A DNA stretch of 43,783 nucleotides from contig MKVE01000027.1 in the NCBI GenBank assembly GCA_001898785.1, forward strand, positions 57,359 through 101,141, written 5' to 3'. Under the pieces are notes generated by a model. The model was not told the origin of the DNA, did not search any database, and was given only the letters and a program-made list of their open reading frames with translations. The position numbers and the translations under genes are program-made. Shown piece after piece: positions 23,704-31,776 of the stretch. The DNA comes from Chryseobacterium sp. 36-9. GTDB taxonomy: Bacteria > Bacteroidota > Bacteroidia > Flavobacteriales > Weeksellaceae. Position 1 is the stretch's first letter; each line of letters opens with the position of its first letter.

Positions 23704-24459
23704 TTATTTTTTGATAATTTTCTGAGATACTGCCTGTCCATTAACAAGACCTGTTACCATGTAATTACCTTTTGGCAAAGCAGAAATATCCAATCTTCCA
23801 TTTTCTGTAACATCAGCAGCTTTTACCATTTGTCCCGCGGTATTATATACAGATACTTTTGTAGAAATGCTAAAAATCAATTCATCTGTTGCAATGGTAT
23901 TTTTAACCAGATTGGTTTTTGCTTTGATAACATCTGCAACAGCCATTGTTGGAGCTGTGACTTTTATATCATCAATAAAAAATCTGCCGTTTGCAGATGC
24001 ATTACCTTCAAAAGCAATAACCAGATTTCCGGTTGCATTGGTTATATTAACGGTATAAGTTGTGTAACTGGCTTTCACAAGGGTCACCGTAGACAGGCTC
24101 AAAGTTCCTCCTACAGCAGAAATTTTCAAAGTAGTTTGCTCATTATTTCCGTTCCAGGCTGCCGCTCTGAAAGTAAGTGTTCCGTTACCTGTCAAAGTAA
24201 TGCCTGGTGTTTTTAATACTCCCAAAACACTTGCAGTTCCCATTTTCAGACAACCTCCACCTTTATAAGCTCTCGTCAAATCCCAGTTGCCTCCTGTTGT
24301 ATAACTTGCAAGCGCATTACTTGCAACACTGGAAGACCAGTTACCATCACTGCCTCCTGTTCCATCCACATCATCAAAAGTGGCATTGAAAACTGTTGTT
24401 TGCCCATACATTGCTGCTGTTAAAACAATTGCTGCGAAGAAAGAATAGATCTTTTTCAT
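23704..24459 (-). CDS. Secreted protein with type IX secretion sorting domain (2 of 3)
   Basis: A 251-residue exported protein with signal peptide MKKIYSFFAAIVLTAAMYGQ. The middle (about 22-170) is a beta-sandwich of the choice-of-anchor type seen in many Bacteroidota surface proteins: FNATFDDVDGTGG, GGGCLKMGTASVLGVLKTPGI, LTFRAAAWNGNNEQTTLKI, RFFIDDIKV. The C-terminal type A T9SS signal (about 175-251) reads KVSVYNTAGQMVKAADV, LPKGNYMVTGLVNG and ends QKIIKK. It is a clear paralogue of the following gene: the last 15 residues are identical and the body aligns along its length. It has its own -7 element and its own terminator. Function beyond surface display or secretion is unknown. Confidence 0.87.
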   Translation of the reverse strand: MKKIYSFFAAIVLTAAMYGQTTVFNATFDDVDGTGGSDGNWSSSVASNALASYTTGGNWDLTRAYKGGGCLKMGTASVLGVLKTPGITLTGNGTLTFRAAAWNGNNEQTTLKISAVGGTLSLSTVTLVKASYTTYTVNITNATGNLVIAFEGNASANGRFFIDDIKVTAPTMAVADVIKAKTNLVKNTIATDELIFSISTKVSVYNTAGQMVKAADVTENGRLDISALPKGNYMVTGLVNGQAVSQKIIKK

Positions 24460-24487
24460 AATTAGATTATTTAGATTTTATTTGTGT

Positions 24488-24495
24488 CAAATCTA
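24488..24495 (-). promoter_or_regulatory. Candidate -7 promoter element of the second T9SS cargo gene
   Basis: The minus strand reads TAGATTTG, a full TAnnTTTG match, 28 bases before the ATG. The nearest TTG is 26 bases further upstream, beyond the usual spacing. Confidence 0.5.
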
Positions 24496-24599
24496 TCACG
24501 ATTCATCTTACTTTAGATTACCAAAGCATTAATAAAACAATAACAATCAGAAACTTACAGTTAAGAATTTGTTATATTCTAAATAATATTCGGTTAATA

Positions 24600-24629
24600 A
24601 AAAAAGCGCTGCCAAAACTGACAGCGCTT
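24600..24629 (-). terminator. Terminator of the third T9SS cargo gene
   Basis: AAGCGCTG (24604-24611) pairs with CAGCGCTT (24622-24629). The A-run at the left reads as a T-run on the minus strand. Confidence 0.75.
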
Positions 24630-24654
24630 ATATATACAATAGAAATATTTTAAA

Positions 24655-25422
24655 TTACTTCTTGATAATTTTTTGAGAAACAGCTTGTCCGTTAACAAGA
24701 CCTGTCACAACATAAGTTCCTTTAACCAATCCAGAAACATCTAATTTTGAATTTTCAGAAACTTCAGCAGTCTTCACAACCTGACCAGCAGCGTTATAAA
24801 CTGAAACTTTTGCAGAAGCACCGAAAATCAATTCGTTTGCTACAACTGTATTTTTCACCAAGTTAGCTTTTCCTTTTGTAGCATCTCCTACTGCCATTGT
24901 TGCTGCATCTTCAATCAATACATCATCTAGGAAAAAACGATTGTTAGCTGCAACATCCGCAGAGAATTTTATCTTAAGCGGGCCTGTAACATTGGTAAGG
25001 TTAACAGTATAAGTATTGAATGTACCTTTTGTTAACGTAATCGCACCACCGCTTACAGTTGCTGTACCACTTGCTACACTTACAGTAATTGTTGTTTTCT
25101 CATTTGTACTATCCCAAGCTCCAGCTCTGAAAGTTAATTTTAGGTTTGTAGCAGTAGTAGAAAACTCAGGTGTAGTTGCGCTTCCCATATTACTTCCTGA
25201 ACCTAATTTAAGACATTTATCTCCCCCAGCTCCAGAAGTAATAGTCCATCCTGACAATTTTCCTGTCAAAGAACCTGTAGCAATAGCACCACTCCATCCT
25301 CCTGAATTACCACCTGAATAAGCTGCTCCGCCCGTCAATGTATCAAAATTTTCAGAAAAAACTTGTGCGTTAACTGTTACAGTTAAAACTAAAGCTGCTA
25401 ATAAAGAATAAAATTTTTTCAT
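24655..25422 (-). CDS. Secreted protein with type IX secretion sorting domain (3 of 3)
   Basis: A 255-residue paralogue of the preceding gene. The signal peptide is MKKFYSLLAALVLTVTVNAQ. The body has the same choice-of-anchor-like sandwich (FSENFDTLTGG, GDKCLKLGSGSNMGSATTPEF, LKLTFRAGAWDSTNEKTTI, NRFFLDDVLIED), and it ends with the T9SS type A signal KVSVYNAAGQVVKTAEV, KGTYVVTGLVNGQAVSQKIIKK. The open frame extends 14 codons upstream, but the ATG at 25422 gives the signal peptide and is used. The two genes look like a tandem duplication with strong conservation in the sorting domain. A TATATTTG box lies 40 bases upstream. Confidence 0.87.
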   Translation of the reverse strand: MKKFYSLLAALVLTVTVNAQVFSENFDTLTGGAAYSGGNSGGWSGAIATGSLTGKLSGWTITSGAGGDKCLKLGSGSNMGSATTPEFSTTATNLKLTFRAGAWDSTNEKTTITVSVASGTATVSGGAITLTKGTFNTYTVNLTNVTGPLKIKFSADVAANNRFFLDDVLIEDAATMAVGDATKGKANLVKNTVVANELIFGASAKVSVYNAAGQVVKTAEVSENSKLDVSGLVKGTYVVTGLVNGQAVSQKIIKK

Positions 25423-25461
25423 AATATAAAGTTTAAAAATTGTTCCGTTTTTTTTGTTCGG

Positions 25462-25469
25462 CAAATATA
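25462..25469 (-). promoter_or_regulatory. Candidate -7 promoter element of the third T9SS cargo gene
   Basis: The minus strand reads TATATTTG, a full TAnnTTTG match, with a predicted leader of about 33 bases. No -33 TTG at standard spacing. Confidence 0.5.
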
Positions 25470-25575
25470 AAATTTTAATATCAACTATAATTTTATATAC
25501 CTTTTTTCCGTTTTAAATAATTGTTAACTCGCCATAACCTCGATTATTGCTACATTTACACATCATAAGAAAAGG

Positions 25576-28500
25576 GTGTCGAAGATAAATAAAATTTTCC
25601 TAATAATCTGTATTTTTTTTGCAATAATCAAGATTAATGCACAGATCTTCAATTGGAAAAATCCAAATATTCCACAAGATTCCCTTAAAAAAGACAGTGT
25701 TATTATTTCTAAAATCAATCAGGACTTTTACACCAAAGACACGCTTGATTTTATCAAAAAACAGAATCGCGTCATTTATGACGAAGAAGTCCTTGTAAAA
25801 AACGACAAGAAAAGAATCCTCGGCGAACTCAATTCCAAAGGTTCAATTATCAGAGGTATTACTTTTGGAAATAATCAGGGCTCATCGGTTCAGAGTTCTA
25901 TGGATATGCAGATTTCCGGAAAGTTAAGTCCTGATGTTTCGATTTTGGCTTCCATTTCGGACCATAATCTTCCTGTTCAGGCTGATGGATACACTCAGAC
26001 CTTGCAGGAATTTGACAAAATCTATCTTCAGCTTAATATCAAAAACCATAGTATCATCCGGGCAGGACATCTCGATCTGAATGATGAAACGACTTATTTC
26101 GGACGCTATCAAAGACGAAGTATGGGTTTGCAATTTCTCACGAGTTGGGAAAAGAATGGTAATAAAACTTCCGTTGACGTTTCCGGTGGCGTTGCAAGAA
26201 GTGAATTCTTCAGAATGCGATTCCAAGGCATTGAAGGCAATCAAGGGCCTTATCGATTGACTGGGAAAAATGGAGAATTGTTTATTACGATTATTTCGGG
26301 TTCGGAACAGGTTTACATCGACGGAATATTGATGAAACGTGGCGAAAATCAAGATTATATTATTAATTATAATACAGGCGAAATCACATTCACCAGTTTT
26401 CGGCCAATTTATAAACAGAATTTTATCAACGTATCTTATAATTACACCAATCGCAATTATACAAGATTTTTGATTACAGGAAGCATCAGGCATCAAAGAG
26501 AAAAACTGAAAGCCGGATTCAGCTGGTTTATGGAGAATGACAATAAAAATGCGCCTTTATCTTTGAATCTTAGCGATGAAGACAAGCAAACACTGGTTAA
26601 TGCAGGAAACAATCAGAATTCTATGTATTCGCCGTCTGGTGTGGAAACCGAATATGACGTTAATAAAATTCTCTACAAAAAAGTATTCACTACCGATTCT
26701 TTCCACTATGAGTTTTCCACTGACCAGACTCAGGTGCTCTACCAGGTGTCTTTCACTTATTTCGGAAGTGGAAAAGGCGATTACCAACTGCAGCAATCCA
26801 CCAACAACGGCCGCGTTTTCCAGTATGTAGGAACTGGTTTGGGAGATTATATGGCGGTCAGAAAATTACCTGCTCCGGAAAAATCACAGGTTTATTCTGC
26901 TAACGTTGAATATGCATTAAATGAAGGTGTTATTGGAACTGATGTTTCGATGAGCAATTACGATCTCAACCTTTATTCATCAAAAGATAATAAGCAGAAT
27001 ATCAGATATGCGGCAAGAATCTATGCTAATAAAACCTTCCGAAAAAATACTTGGACAGGAACACCAATGGTCGAATATCAGGTCATACAGAAGAATTTTC
27101 ACATTCTGGACAGAATTAACAATGTTGATTTCTGGAGAGACTTTAACCTAACCAATGAATTTAGTCAGATTACGCAGAATCGATTTATCTTTTCTTTTCT
27201 GAATGACTTTAATAAAAAATCATCTGTTAATTATAAAATCAATTATCTTGAAGAAACCAACACTTACAAAGGAATCAAAAATGATTTGGATGCCACCTGG
27301 AGAGTTGGAAAATTCACCAACCTCGGAGCTATTTCTTATTTGGATACCAAATCCACAGACCTTAACACCACTTTTATCAGAGGAGCGGTTTCAACCGAAT
27401 TAGCTGGTAAAAAAGGAAGCTGGATGTTGGGCGGTTCTATGGAACATAACGAGAAAAAATATAACGCCACGCAATTGTTGGATGTGACCAGTTTCAGTTG
27501 GAAAGAGGTTTTCATTCAGAAAAAAATTGCAGATTCTGTAAGAACCAAATTACTGGCAAAAATGTATTTCCGAGGCAATGACTCTGTTCTGGATAATCGC
27601 TTACAAAAGATGAATAATATTCTCGGGATTCAGGCGGAAAGTCAAATCATCAAAACCGAGACTACTCTATTATCGACTTTGATTCATTATAGAAAATTCT
27701 TTTATGAGAATCAGACTTTTGCAAACGATCAGAATCAGGATTTTGTTGTAGGAAATATCCTTTACAATCAGCAGTTATTCAAAAACGGAATGCGTCTGCA
27801 GCTTTTCTACGAACTAGGAAATGGACAGGAAGCGCAACGTGAATTTCAATATATCAAAGTAACCGACGGACAAGGTGTTTACAAATGGACGGATTATAAT
27901 AACGACGGCATTCAGCAATTAGACGAATTTGAAGTGGCAGAATATGCAGATTTGGCTCAATACATCAGGGTTTATACCAACAGCGTCAATTATCTTGCTT
28001 CTAATAAAAATAAGCTTCAGGTCGCATTATTCGTCAATCCTTCTGTCATCATCAGTTCGGAAAATGCTTTCCTTAAACGATGGAACTTTAACTTATCCTT
28101 ACTTTCTCAAAATTCTTATCTTAAAGGTAGCAAAGTCCTGGTTTGGAATCCATTCGAAAAACAAGCTGACCAATTACTGAGAACTCAGAATATTCTGGCT
28201 TCGGCTTTATTCAATTCCAATGATAAATCGGGATGGAATGGAAGTTACCGATACACGGACAATGATAATCTGGTGAACGCTAATTTCAGCAATGAGGAAC
28301 ATTCTCAGAAATCTCATTTTATGAATCTCGGTTATTCCTTTACAAAAACTTTTCGTGCAGATTGGGAAAACACGCTCCAGAATGTGACCAATAGCTCACA
28401 AGTTTACAATACAAGAAACTACCTTCTTCAAAACTGGGAAACGAAACCGAAAGCTACATACAAATTAACCGAAACTCTGCAAACAGAATTATTTGGAGCA

Positions 28501-28818
28501 TTGCGCCAGAAAAAAAGAACCGACGGCGAAGAACTTTTAAAAACCTACGAAATATCAGGAACGCTTCAGTGGGAAAAAGCGAAGACGTCCATTAGAGCTA
28601 ACTTTTCATTCATCAACAATGACTTCACAGGCAACAGCTACAGCATTGTCGGAAATCAAATGTTAGAAGGTCTGAAAGCAGGAAAAAACCAAGTCTGGAC
28701 TTTATATATTCAACAAGCCATTAATTCCTTCATTCAACTCAATGTGAATTACGAAGGGCGAAATTCCGGTGACAGAACTATTCATATCGGAAGTATGCAA
28801 ATCCGAGCAAGCTTTTAA
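25576..28818 (+). CDS. Large outer-membrane beta-barrel protein of unknown function, EF-hand-like loop
   Basis: A 1080-residue exported protein starting at GTG. This start is supported because it opens directly into the signal peptide MSKINKIFLIICIFFAIIKINAQ and no ATG follows nearby. The N-terminal third has a conserved-looking block: GITFGNNQGSSVQSSMDMQ, ILASISDHNLPVQADGYTQ, then FQGIEGNQGPYRLTGKNGE and VYIDGILMKRGENQDYIINY. From about residue 290 onward the pattern is alternating, strand-rich sequence ending SMQIRASF, as expected of a long outer-membrane barrel. Residues 773-784 (DYNNDGIQQLDE) fit a 12-residue EF-hand calcium loop, probably in an external loop. I recognise it as a conserved Bacteroidota type with no assigned role. 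It is divergent from the T9SS cargo genes, so a link to secretion is possible but unproven. Confidence 0.8.
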   Translation: MSKINKIFLIICIFFAIIKINAQIFNWKNPNIPQDSLKKDSVIISKINQDFYTKDTLDFIKKQNRVIYDEEVLVKNDKKRILGELNSKGSIIRGITFGNNQGSSVQSSMDMQISGKLSPDVSILASISDHNLPVQADGYTQTLQEFDKIYLQLNIKNHSIIRAGHLDLNDETTYFGRYQRRSMGLQFLTSWEKNGNKTSVDVSGGVARSEFFRMRFQGIEGNQGPYRLTGKNGELFITIISGSEQVYIDGILMKRGENQDYIINYNTGEITFTSFRPIYKQNFINVSYNYTNRNYTRFLITGSIRHQREKLKAGFSWFMENDNKNAPLSLNLSDEDKQTLVNAGNNQNSMYSPSGVETEYDVNKILYKKVFTTDSFHYEFSTDQTQVLYQVSFTYFGSGKGDYQLQQSTNNGRVFQYVGTGLGDYMAVRKLPAPEKSQVYSANVEYALNEGVIGTDVSMSNYDLNLYSSKDNKQNIRYAARIYANKTFRKNTWTGTPMVEYQVIQKNFHILDRINNVDFWRDFNLTNEFSQITQNRFIFSFLNDFNKKSSVNYKINYLEETNTYKGIKNDLDATWRVGKFTNLGAISYLDTKSTDLNTTFIRGAVSTELAGKKGSWMLGGSMEHNEKKYNATQLLDVTSFSWKEVFIQKKIADSVRTKLLAKMYFRGNDSVLDNRLQKMNNILGIQAESQIIKTETTLLSTLIHYRKFFYENQTFANDQNQDFVVGNILYNQQLFKNGMRLQLFYELGNGQEAQREFQYIKVTDGQGVYKWTDYNNDGIQQLDEFEVAEYADLAQYIRVYTNSVNYLASNKNKLQVALFVNPSVIISSENAFLKRWNFNLSLLSQNSYLKGSKVLVWNPFEKQADQLLRTQNILASALFNSNDKSGWNGSYRYTDNDNLVNANFSNEEHSQKSHFMNLGYSFTKTFRADWENTLQNVTNSSQVYNTRNYLLQNWETKPKATYKLTETLQTELFGALRQKKRTDGEELLKTYEISGTLQWEKAKTSIRANFSFINNDFTGNSYSIVGNQMLEGLKAGKNQVWTLYIQQAINSFIQLNVNYEGRNSGDRTIHIGSMQIRASF

Positions 28819-28881
28819 AAGTGAAGAGTTATGAATTATGAATGCATTTGAAAACTCATAATTCACAACTTATAATTCATA
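28819..28881. repeat. Heptamer repeats between convergent genes
   Basis: The 63 bases after the barrel gene stop divide into nine 7-base units of related sequence, such as GAGTTAT, GAATTAT, ACTCATA, ACTTATA and ATTCATA. The two halves are roughly complementary, so the stretch can also fold as a hairpin that might end both genes. Confidence 0.65.
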
Positions 28882-28882
28882 A

Positions 28883-29713
28883 CTAAACTTCATTTCTACT
28901 CCACTCGCTCCAGCTTCCAACATACAAATTGGGGATTTCAAAGCCTGCATAATCTAATGCTAACAAAGAATGACAAGCCGTTACGCCGCTACCGCAATAG
29001 AACGTGATTTTGTTCTTGTCATAATTCTCAAATAATTCTGAATACATATTTCTAAGTTTTTCTAGAGACTTGAACAAACCTTTTTCATCCAGGTTATCAA
29101 TAAAAGGAAAATTCTGGGCATTCGGGATATGTCCTGCGACCAAATCAATCGGCTCTGTGATACCATTGTAACGCGGAGACTCTCTTACATCCACTATCAC
29201 AGCATCAGAATCTTGAATTGCTTTTTTCACATCCTCCATCCAAACCTGTGGCAATTGCCAATCGTTGAATTCAGAAATATATTCAGTTTCAGAATAAGAA
29301 TATTCACCAGAACTTAAAGGGTAATTTTGATTTTCCGCCAATTGTAATCCTCCATTGAGAACTTGAACATTATCATGACCAACCGCACGCAACATCCACC
29401 AAAATCTTGCAGCAGCATTAGCGCCATTTTTATCGTCATAAACCACAACATGAGAATCTTTGTCAATACCTAATTTACCTAGAGTTTTGATAAAATTTTC
29501 AAACTCTGGCAGCGGATGACGTCCTCCGCTCTTTGGGTCATCAATTTCTGCCAAATCAGAATTCAAATCAACAAAAACTGAATTCTTGAGATGTTTTTTA
29601 AAATATTCTTCTTTGGCAACAGGACCAGTTCTGACATCAAAAATTCTGAGATTCGGATTTTCAGATATCTTAATTAATTCATCAACTTCTATTATGGGTG
29701 ACTGATTTTGCAT
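28883..29713 (-). CDS. Sulfurtransferase with two rhodanese domains (3-mercaptopyruvate type)
   Basis: A 276-residue enzyme with tandem rhodanese domains. The first (about 5-130) is inactive in form, with IFDVRTGP and VVVYDDKNGANAAARFWWMLRAVGH. The second (about 155-276) carries the active cysteine C240 in CGSGVTAC. The CG(S/T)GVT loop points to 3-mercaptopyruvate sulfurtransferase rather than thiosulfate sulfurtransferase, which has CRKGVT-type loops. It would move sulfur from mercaptopyruvate to a thiol acceptor such as thioredoxin or cyanide in the cytosol. No signal peptide. It is divergent from the threonine dehydrogenase gene, with overlapping promoter boxes between them. Confidence 0.92.
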   Translation of the reverse strand: MQNQSPIIEVDELIKISENPNLRIFDVRTGPVAKEEYFKKHLKNSVFVDLNSDLAEIDDPKSGGRHPLPEFENFIKTLGKLGIDKDSHVVVYDDKNGANAAARFWWMLRAVGHDNVQVLNGGLQLAENQNYPLSSGEYSYSETEYISEFNDWQLPQVWMEDVKKAIQDSDAVIVDVRESPRYNGITEPIDLVAGHIPNAQNFPFIDNLDEKGLFKSLEKLRNMYSELFENYDKNKITFYCGSGVTACHSLLALDYAGFEIPNLYVGSWSEWSRNEV

Positions 29714-29749
29714 ATTATGATATTTTTAAAAAATTTATTGGAATTCTTT

Positions 29750-29781
29750 TTGATTCTCAATCCCAAATTTAATTAGATTTG
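29750..29781 (+). promoter_or_regulatory. Promoter of the threonine dehydrogenase gene
   Basis: TTG at 29750-29752, 21 bases, then TAGATTTG at 29774-29781 match the -33/-7 consensus. Because the -7 box covers the upstream TTG codon at 29779, that codon cannot be the start, and the ATG at 29809 is favoured. Confidence 0.7.
29764..29771 (-). promoter_or_regulatory. Candidate -7 promoter element of the sulfurtransferase gene
   Basis: The minus strand reads TAAATTTG, a full -7 match, about 50 bases before the ATG. It lies a few bases from the opposing promoter of the threonine dehydrogenase gene. Confidence 0.5.
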
Positions 29782-29808
29782 CGAATCAGGAAAAGTAAAA
29801 ATGAAACT

Positions 29809-30762
29809 ATGACAGAAAAAATTCTCATCACCGGCGCACTAGGGCAAATCGGAACAGAACTAACCTTAAGATTATCAGAAATTTATGGTAAAGAAAATGT
29901 GATTGCTTCTGGTCTCGATAAGTGGAAAGAAGGCATTACGGAAGCAGGTTATTATGAAAGATTAGATGTTACTAATTTTCAAGCCGTTACAGACGTTATC
30001 AAAGAACATAACATTACTACTGTTTATCATCTAGCATCGCTCTTATCCGGAACTTCGGAAAAACAACCACTTTTTGCGTGGAAACTCAACCTTGACCCAT
30101 TGATTCATCTTTGCGAATTGGCAAAAGAAGGTATGATTAAAAAAATATTCTGGCCAAGTTCCATTGCAGTTTTCGGAAAAGGAATTCCTAAAGAAAATGT
30201 GGGACAGGAAGTTGTACTTAATCCGACAACCGTTTACGGAATCTCCAAAATGGCAGGTGAAAAATGGTGCGAATATTACTTCGAAAAATACGACGTTGAT
30301 ATCCGAAGCATTCGTTATCCCGGTTTGATTTCATGGAAAGCACCAGCAGGTGGAGGCACTACAGATTATGCTGTTGAGATATTTTATGAAGCTGTAGAAA
30401 ATGGAAAATACACGAGCTTCATCAGCGAAAATACAGCGATGCCAATGTTGTATATGGACGATGCTATTGACGCAACAATCAAGCTGATGACTGCTCCGAA
30501 AGAACAGGTGAAAATCCGTTATTCTTATAACCTTGGAGGAATGAGTTTTACACCAAAAGAACTGGCTGCTGAAATCAAAAAAACGATGCCGGATTTTGAG
30601 ATAAAATATGAGCCGGATTTCCGTCAGGCGATTGCAGATTCCTGGCCGGCAAGCATTGATGATTCTGCTGCAAAACAAGATTGGGGATTGGATTATAAGT
30701 TTGATATTTCATCAATGTCAATAGATATGATAAATAATCTTAAAAAGAAATTAGAAAAATAA
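29809..30762 (+). CDS. L-threonine 3-dehydrogenase, short-chain (epimerase-like) type
   Basis: This NAD-dependent enzyme oxidises L-threonine to 2-amino-3-ketobutyrate, the first step toward glycine. The 317 residues show the Rossmann motif GALGQIG (9-15), VYHLASLLSG, the catalytic pair Y143 and K147 in VYGISK, and SIRYPGLISWKAPAGGGTTDYAVEIFY. PDFRQAIADSWPASIDDS...DWG is a phrase that marks this SDR-type threonine dehydrogenase, first known from Flavobacterium and unlike the zinc-dependent Tdh of E. coli. The start at 29809 is chosen over the upstream TTG because of the promoter position and the normal N-terminus MTEKILITGA. No kbl gene is adjacent; the alpha-oxoamine synthase at 12875 is a different subgroup. 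Confidence 0.93.
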   Translation: MTEKILITGALGQIGTELTLRLSEIYGKENVIASGLDKWKEGITEAGYYERLDVTNFQAVTDVIKEHNITTVYHLASLLSGTSEKQPLFAWKLNLDPLIHLCELAKEGMIKKIFWPSSIAVFGKGIPKENVGQEVVLNPTTVYGISKMAGEKWCEYYFEKYDVDIRSIRYPGLISWKAPAGGGTTDYAVEIFYEAVENGKYTSFISENTAMPMLYMDDAIDATIKLMTAPKEQVKIRYSYNLGGMSFTPKELAAEIKKTMPDFEIKYEPDFRQAIADSWPASIDDSAAKQDWGLDYKFDISSMSIDMINNLKKKLEK

Positions 30763-30848
30763 CAGAATCTAAATAATCAATTCAATTAAAATATATTTTA
30801 ACATCTGATTTTAAATTATTTACAAATAATATATAAATTTTAATTTAA

Positions 30849-31601
30849 GTGATTTTATTAACTTTTAACATATCGGTTTCTGAAAACAAAATATTAAATC
30901 AAAAAAATATTTCAGAAAAAGAATTGATAAAAGCTATCGAAGAAAAGACAGAAATTATTCTGCTTTTATTAGAACTTCACGAATTCAAAGCTACTTTTTT
31001 CGTAGAAATTCCTCTTGTGGAAAAGCTCCAAAAGCTAATTAAAGCTATCTCTTTTTCCGGCCACGAAATTGCATTTTATAATGTCAATTCCACACCAGAA
31101 AACATAGAAAAAACTAAGCAGAATTTAGAGCAATTTTTGGAAAAACCGGTTCGTGGTTTAAGACAAAAACATCATCAGATTTCTTACTCAGAAATTAAAA
31201 ATCTGGACTTCAATTACGTATCCAATATTGAAGAATCCAGACTCAATTTTCTGTGGCGAAAACTGACCGAAAAAACCGAAGTTCACATCCAGAATGATTT
31301 GACCGTAGTTCCGGAAAGCCAGTCGCCTTATTCGCAACTTCCGTTCAATGATTATGTGCTCCAGGTAACACCAATGAAGTATTATGAAAGTATGCTTCTG
31401 GAAAGCTTGAAGAACAATGAACACGTTATGATCTATGCCAATGCATGGCAGTTTTTCAATTCCGCCGAGTTACCGTTTGAACTTCCATTTTATAAAAGGA
31501 TCAACATTGGTCGCAGATTCGAAGATCGTATTGAGCAGCTGTTTCAGTTAATCGATGAAAATGAAATAGCTGTTTCGAGAATGAAGGATTATTTGTTTTA
31601 A
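30849..31601 (+). CDS. Degenerate polysaccharide deacetylase (NodB)-like protein
   Basis: A 250-residue protein that follows the NodB-fold pattern but lacks the catalytic residues. It opens ILLTFNISVSENK where active relatives have a Phe-Asp-Ile-Glu type strand with the catalytic acid. ATFFVEI is typical. The metal-binding segment reads GHEIAFYNVNS rather than GHEIxxHxxxH. RGLRQKH occupies the place of the usual RxPR strand, and ANAWQF the place of a FHPWEF-like strand. The size and order agree with flavobacterial family members. It is probably a pseudo-enzyme that could bind glycan. The GTG at 30849 is the start: the frame has no earlier codon that fits and the first strand begins at once. 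Spaced 86 bases after the threonine dehydrogenase gene. Confidence 0.68.
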   Translation: MILLTFNISVSENKILNQKNISEKELIKAIEEKTEIILLLLELHEFKATFFVEIPLVEKLQKLIKAISFSGHEIAFYNVNSTPENIEKTKQNLEQFLEKPVRGLRQKHHQISYSEIKNLDFNYVSNIEESRLNFLWRKLTEKTEVHIQNDLTVVPESQSPYSQLPFNDYVLQVTPMKYYESMLLESLKNNEHVMIYANAWQFFNSAELPFELPFYKRINIGRRFEDRIEQLFQLIDENEIAVSRMKDYLF

Positions 31602-31684
31602 TAAAGATTAAAGATTTATCAAATAAAAAGATTTATTTTTCAATTATTAATAACAAGCTTGAAATAAAACCAAGGTAAAGGAAG

Positions 31685-31752
31685 TGTACAGCGGATGTAC
31701 AGAAACCATATAGAAAAGCCTGTTATCGTTGTATTGATAAACAGGCTTTTTT
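31685..31752 (+). terminator. Double hairpin ending in a terminator, possible small RNA end
   Basis: A small hairpin (TGTACA, loop GCGGA, TGTACA at 31685-31701) precedes a strong terminator stem, AAAAGCCTGTTATC paired with GATAAACAGGCTTTT (31714-31750, one bulged base), which is followed by T. It lies between convergent genes and may end both. The stretch from about 31648 could also be a short RNA, but only a one-mismatch -7 box (TATTTTTC, 31634-31641) supports that. Confidence 0.65.
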
Positions 31753-31776
31753 ATTATTAAAAAGAGAATTGATAAA

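Noticed and set aside
23662-24216. 184-codon plus-strand frame rich in Cys and Ser
   Set aside because: Antisense to the second T9SS cargo gene, which has a signal peptide and a sorting tail; no promoter or known domain for the plus frame.
25924-26496. 190-codon minus-strand frame
   Set aside because: Antisense to the large barrel protein gene; no domain or start signal.
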